Origin: Vandiemenella viatica
Lineage: Eukaryota > Arthropoda > Insecta > Orthoptera > Morabidae
Assembly (NCBI GenBank): GCA_031002005.1
Contig: CM061919.1
Coordinates: 172,839,121 to 172,903,120 of the forward strand
Direction: 5' to 3'
Length of the DNA stretch: 64,000 bases
Part shown: piece by piece, positions 49,856 through 64,000 of the stretch
How positions within the stretch are numbered: position 1 is the stretch's first letter
Layout of the letters: each line of letters begins with the position of its first letter
Position numbers and translations under genes: made by a program
Notes under the pieces: model-generated
Seen by the model: the letters and a program-made list of their open reading frames with translations, nothing else
Databases searched by the model: none
What the model was told of the DNA's origin: nothing

Positions 49856-50097
49856 CTTTTTTTTTTATCTGCTTAACGTCTCTCTAACAGCGAGGTCTTT
49901 TAGAGACAGGAAAGGATGGGGGGCAAGGAATGGGAAGGAATTTGGCCATGGCCTTTTGAAGGAAGCATCCTGGCATTTGCCTGGAGTGATTTGGGATACC
50001 ATGGAAAACCCAAATCTGGATGCCCAGACGGGGATTCGAACCGCCATCCTCCCGAATGCGAGGCCAGAACGCTAGCCGTTACACCACCACGCTCTGT
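49856..50097 (-). repeat. tRNA-SINE (copy 3)
   Basis: On the - strand: A-box region ggtggtgtaacggctagc, B box ggttcgaatcc and an A tail. It is flanked by ttagtgtc at 49848-49855 and 50098-50105. Complete. Confidence 0.88.
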
Positions 50098-50105
50098 TTA
50101 GTGTC

Positions 50106-53100
50106 TATTGATCTTAGAATGTGATTCAAAACTTTTTTTTTTTCCTTATATGTAATGGATGAGAAACCTGTCAACAGAAATACTTTGGTAAATGAAGGAA
50201 ATAAAATAGAAAACTTCTGGTCTAGCACAAAAAAATGGAAAAAATAACTGAAATTTAGAATTCTGTAAAAATACATCTAGCTGTAGCAAAAGCCATACAA
50301 TATAAATGCATGGAAATGCTGAGGTGATGCAGGAAGATACTACAAAGATTTAATTATAGATTAACAAATCGGAAGAAAAATCTGGAACTAAACAGTTATC
50401 GGCAGTTGATCTATACCGACTAATTTGAGTTGAATTATGAAGAAACCAAAAATTTTAAAGTACTTCATGCGAGGCAAAAATTGGTGAAAATAATGAGCCA
50501 AGAAATATAGAAAACACTGAAGGTAATTCAGAAAATAACTGAAACAAACTGAAACAGGCAGGAAACCTTTGATTCACTGCTGGGTTATATAAACTGAGGA
50601 GCAGATGGGAAAACACAAAATTAACTATGCAGAAGAAAAATATGTATAAAATAAAATTAGCAACAAATGAAAAAGTTAAAAACTAGAAGATATGTGAAGT
50701 AGTATAAAAAGAACAAGTATTTGGGTTAATTACATACAAAATGAAGCTTGTCCTTGGGAAAAGTGCTGGTGGCAAACCTCTTAAATTTGGAAGAAATAGC
50801 ACATAAGAAGGAATGGAGAAACTGATGGAAGACAACTTGGATAGTAATATGCTGGAAAAGAGGAATAATGTTAATACTTATGATATACAAGATAGATTTT
50901 GAAAGGGCCACTGCCATAATCTACAAGAGGAATTAAATGATTATTTAAACCGATTTCATAAGCTTGAGATAGATCTTTATCAAAGTATCAAGTACAACAC
51001 AAACACAGAACAATGATGCAATTTTTAGGTATAAACCATTCTTCAGCAGGAGAATATGGAATGGTCAGAGAAAAATCATTGTTTGATTTACACGATTTGT
51101 CTATTTCTTAAGCACCACCGGTGGTGAGCCTTATTTCCTTGCTTTCTTCATATTAATTTTGCCTAATTACCTTCTTTTTCCGTTTTTAAAATAAAATAAG
51201 GATTAAATTAGGATAGGGAAATGAGCCACCAGTTACCTTTAGATGATGGATGTGGGGAGCGAACACACAGAAAAGACAAAAACACACGATAATGAAATTT
51301 TCGGGATGAGCCCTTTGTCGACCGGAGAACATTATAGCAAGTAGGTGTCGTGGGAGACTCAATAAAATATTTATATAAGTGGTGTTCATCGGACGTCATA
51401 TCGGATATAGGAAACTATTACTAAAGACTGAGTGCTTTACCCACATATTGAGTTAGGAAGGGGGATGAAATGTATTTTAGAAATATATGAATATAAAACT
51501 GTTGCAGCAATACACCTCAAATCTATCAGTTGTATGGATATCTGTTCTCTTCCAGTATCACTAATGGAAACAAACTGTGTACCTGCACAAGACCTTCATT
51601 ATCTGTAACAAAAATGGTTATATCCAGCAATTGCAGGTAGACTAATGAAGTAATAAAGAAAAACTGTATAAATAGAAAGAACTTTTTTCAGATGAAACCC
51701 TTTATCACAAAACAATGGTCTATAAATCAAATTACCTAAAGCAACACTTGGATACTGAGACATCAAAAAGTTGATGTATTTGAAATATTTTGAAATGTTA
51801 CAACATTGAAAAATGAATAAAACTGGCTCAAAAAACTAAAATAAATCAATCAGTAGATCATATTCTATTAGCAATTAATATTATAAGCATTACATGACAG
51901 TCCTTCTTTTCCTTTGAAAAGTTAATTTTAGATGGAATTAATTCAAATTTAGTTTGATTGACAAGTCAATTATCTATGAAAAAGCCCTTATCATAAGAGA
52001 TTAAAAAAAACAATAGTGTAAGTATAAGTAACTTGGAGGACAAAAGATTTGCAGTCTTCAAAGAGAATTACTTAATCGTTTAATAAACATGAGAATAAAC
52101 CCGAGAACCTGGACTCACAGAACATCAATACAAAAAGAACTGCACAACATAAAGCATCAGACAATCAATTCAAACCAATTGGTGACCTACAAAAAAGTGT
52201 GTGTGTGGGGGGGGGGGGGGGGGGAATAAAACTAAATGTTGTGTGTACTTATTTCTCTACACTAGGGAAACCTACCCAGTCATAAGCCATGCCACCTGTA
52301 TCACGTCCCACCTTCTGAACCAGTCCACCTGCCTCCATTATCAGAGTTCCTACATTGGCCTCACAACAAAGCAGTTATCCATTGGAATGGAAACTCACAG
52401 TTGAAAATCTCCATAAATCTAAACCACCCTTTTGCTAACCGTGTGAGCACTCAACTCTTGTGATCTTAACGGTTTACAATCTGAACCATGAGAGTATTCC
52501 CTAAAACCGTATTTCCATCCAAACTGCAGGGTTGGGAATGGCCTACCAGCACATTCTGCATAACAGGTACAATCTCACCCTTTAATACCTATCACTTGCT
52601 AGTATAGTTACTTCACAGATTTTGTCCAAAAATTTAGTTGTTTATGTTTATTTTTAACCCTACCCCTGCCAGGCAAAACTACCATTTGTGTGGTTCTATT
52701 GTTCGTGGGTGCCTTCATAGTTCTGTCACAATTTTATTTTCTTGAAAAATGAAATATTGTGCACGTTTTTTTCCTCTTGATGCCATTGTGACCTAAAGAT
52801 TCTCTCATCTCAAACTCCCATTTATTTATAATACCTTCCACATATTCATCTCTCTGCATACCTCTTTCCAAAATGTGAGAAAATGGCTGATATCTATTTT
52901 TTTAAATGCCTTTTTTATTTTAAGTATGTAAATCCTGTATTAGTACCATCTGTTATGTAATAATTAAGGCATACTATGAGACTTTTGTATGAAAATTTTT
53001 CCATCAGGATTTGGTGAAGTTTTTACAAAGCAATTTGCAAAGGAAATCAAATTCACACAATATTTCTTCACAAATATGCTAAACTCAATTGATTTAAACC

Positions 53101-53837
53101 CTTGCTGTACCTGTTCTTTTGGAGTCTCACCTCCAATTTTAGAGCAATTTTTTCACTTTACATGTGCCTCAAAATAGATCTCTTCTAAATATTGTCTGCT
53201 TTGTTATATAACTGCCAATATCTTCCCTAATTACAACTAAATGGAAATTATCCTTTACATACTACATTCAGAATGATTCCTTTAAAGCTTTTATATATTT
53301 TAAAATAATAATTCTACTCTTTTCTGTTCAACAAATTATTGACTTGATGGTTGGAATTACATCTTTGTACAGGATTGTTAGAATAGTCTTATTACAGAAT
53401 TAATTTCATTATTAATGTGCTCTGTAGCTTTTTGAGGTCTTTAGAGCCAGGTGATTATACAGTATAAGGAATAGGAGCAATTCAGTCTTGAACTTTTGAA
53501 CAAACCTTCCAGCAATGCCAGAAGAAATTAATTGGCTATGCACACAATATGTTATCTTTTCCTTGATATTTAATGCACAATTTTCCAAATGCTGTTATTT
53601 CACAGACACTATTTAAGTATTTCCATCAAGAATCACAGCAAAACATTTTGCCATGTTGCTACACTAAGGCCGTTCTATTTAATTGAAAGACATCACGATA
53701 ATGATAATAATCAACGAACGGTATTATAGTCACGTAACATGAAACAATGAATTAGTAAGTAGTGGATCGTCCAACTATGTTAAGGAAGTTTAATGTCAAA
53801 AATAAAAGTTCTTTTACACAGGCCATAATATTAAAGA
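50106..53837. other. intergenic between CDC14 and GDH, nothing recognised
   Basis: AT-rich, no supported ORF. A G run (about 18 G) lies at 52207-52224. Confidence 0.5.
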
Positions 53838-54058
53838 GACCAAGTGTAGTGGGTAAGCAGTAACGCTTTGGTCTCACATTCCAGAGGACACAGGTTTGAA
53901 TCCCAGATTTGGGTTTTCTATTGTTTCCACAAATCACTCCATGTGAGTGCCAGGATGCTTCCTTCAAACAGCCATGACCGAATTCCTAGCCCTTGTCCTT
54001 TCCTACCTCTAATGACCTTGACATTTATGAGGGATAAAGCCATAAGCAAATAAAAAAA
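53838..54058 (+). repeat. tRNA-SINE (copy 4, diverged)
   Basis: Starts gaccaagtgtagtgg; B box aggtttgaatccc; then the SINE body (gatttgggttttct, caaatcactccatgtgagtg, gatgcttccttcaaa). A tail near 54050. Older than copies 1-3. Confidence 0.75.
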
Positions 54059-54457
54059 TTAGTGATATTAGTGATGGAGAGATCCCAGTACCCATATATG
54101 GTCTGTCATGAATGATTAATAAAAAAAGATCAGTTACTAGCTAAAAATTGACGAAACTACTTGCCTTATATCACAATCTCATGGTCTACAACTTTGTTTT
54201 CTCACTTTCGGGTAAGTGTTGTTATTCCCCTCATTTATTCTGCACCTGCTTTTCTTCTCCCAGTTTAATCAAATAATAATACTGAATAACAAGTAAATAC
54301 ACTATCATGTTTAAAAGCAATTGTTAATGCCTTAAGTGGAACATTAAACTTAGGTCAGTTGATGGAAAAGGGTGTAGTCTTCTATAATTAAAGAAATTCA
54401 GCTTACATGGGCCAATATGAAAAAATATCACTAAAAAACAAGATGCAAAAAAACATG

Positions 54458-54463
54458 TTTATT
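54458..54463 (-). terminator. candidate GDH poly(A) signal
   Basis: AATAAA on the - strand about 770 bp past the GDH stop, which would give a 3' UTR of about 0.78 kb (55226 to ~54440). Confidence 0.45.
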
Positions 54464-55226
54464 TTTATATTTTTCTGTGAAAAGGAATAATTTTACATGC
54501 ATGTAACAGTAGTCATCAATACACTGTAAGGTCACAGCACTATATTTTTGAAATTGTGTTGGCACACCAATTTCTCATATATTACATAAAAGCAATAAAA
54601 AAAGTCTTGCAGCCAGTATGTAGAAAATCTGCACATACAAGATACAGTTAATAAAAGGGTCCACAGACAAAAAGCTCTTGGACATTAAGTTACCTTGCTG
54701 AAGCAGCAATACATTACCACCACTTACCATTAAACATCCAGCAGAATGAAAATTATAAAAAGACAAGGAAGTTTACTGACTGCAGCAAATTTCACACTAA
54801 AGACTGTTATAGAAATCTGACTACAGGACGATTCTTGTGACTGATAACTTCAGTCTTGTGACATTATGCACTTTTGCACGACTTGCCACAGGTTTACATA
54901 TTCACCGGGAAGATGTAAATGTTAAGTACAGAAATACATAGAACCATATTCAACTACAGAAATACTTATTTGGTACTTTAAACACAATCCTTTAAGAGGT
55001 ATTTAATTCCTCAAAAAAGTTCCGAGAAGTACGGTCAGCTAAAAATGTGTTTTCTGCAACATCTAGATTATGCAAAGCAAAATCTACAGAGTGCTAAGTA
55101 GGACAATGTTTCTTCTGCTGCTCGATGATTTATGTTATGGCTTAACATTGTGGAATGGTTCCAGACAGTAGCTCAGAGTTCATTCCAAATTCTCAGCTAC
55201 ACTGTAGAACTCTGAGGGTCACCTTA

Positions 55227-63504
<8,278 letters not shown>

Positions 63505-63889
63505 CTGCAACATTCACCAGCGATGTATGTTTAGAGCAGTTCCTTTTTGATGTAATCCTTACCCTTTTCAATAAAGATTGGTAGACTTTTATTGTGGCCT
63601 ACAGGAAAAATATGAGGGGAGCATATATTGAAAATTTTCAAACCTTCCAGGACAGGAAATGTAGTGGGGGGGGAAAGTGGAGAGGATGGCTTCAAAGAAA
63701 TATCCTATTTCAAAATAAAATAATTTCATGAAACCAAAAATAGTTAGGCAAAGTATTGCAATTTAATTTGATAGTGATTGAGCACATTCCCCAGTGATAA
63801 TTTCGCTACACATTCATATTCCCCGTTTTTTTTTGTTTTTTTTTTTGCCATTTACAAATTTTAATTTATTCAGTGGTATTTTATTCCAA
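63505..63889 (-). other. GDH intron, nothing recognised
   Basis: Contains G runs near 63666 and a T-rich stretch near 63825-63846. Confidence 0.6.
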
Positions 63890-64000
63890 TTCGCAACTCT
63901 TCCTTGACCAAAAAAGAAAATCCTCTCCCTTATTCCTGAAATCAAGTGACATCATGTGGTCATGATCATCTCTTTCATTCCATGCACTGAATACTAACTC
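63890..64000 (-). mobile_element. LINE 3' fragment, cut by window end
   Basis: Contains 'ttattcctgaaatcaagtga' and 'tggtcatgatcatctctttc', closely parallel to 5540-5600. Same LINE family. Confidence 0.5.

Overview
This is a eukaryotic, AT-rich, intron-rich and very repeat-rich window. It contains two conserved animal genes with canonical GT/AG introns, plus insect-type transposons and a tRNA-derived SINE with perfect Pol III boxes. I infer an insect, most likely polyneopteran (orthopteroid type). That inference rests on the repeats and on overall resemblance of the proteins, not on a search.

Two host genes lie tail to tail. On the + strand a CDC14-type dual-specificity phosphatase runs from an ATG at 1934 to a stop at 48224 in five coding exons, giving about 503 residues. 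The exon carrying the catalytic Cys appears twice, at 25788-25917 and 32344-32473, because a ~5.5 kb block is repeated on both sides of a gap of exactly 1000 N (30569-31568). This looks like two overlapping contig ends that were never merged. On the - strand mitochondrial-type glutamate dehydrogenase runs from 63504 down to a stop at 55227. Eight exons encode its C-terminal ~409 residues; the 5' exons lie beyond the window. The ~6 kb between the two 3' ends holds only repeats and sequence in which I see nothing.

The 22 kb second intron of CDC14 is a transposon archive. It holds a hAT remnant, LINE fragments, a dead Tc1-like element, SINEs and 147-bp tandem repeats. It also holds a 4.5 kb element with terminal inverted repeats (9904-14395) and a young Ty3/Gypsy retrotransposon (16583-21869). 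The Gypsy element has one uninterrupted 1498-residue Gag-Pol, LTRs with two visible differences, and a perfect 5-bp target duplication inside a LINE reverse transcriptase. The third intron holds nested DNA transposons: an element with 21-bp inverted repeats contains two hAT elements, and the autonomous hAT is itself broken by a SINE.

The most unusual object is the 4.5 kb inverted-repeat element. It is ambisense. The + strand has a TATA/initiator promoter and two tandem paralogous small ORFs; the - strand has a converging gene assembled from a tandem array of 60-nt phase-1 micro-exons. In that array the introns are better conserved between repeats than the exons. I do not recognise this element as a described family. 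It is decayed, with stops, frameshifts and lost splice sites.
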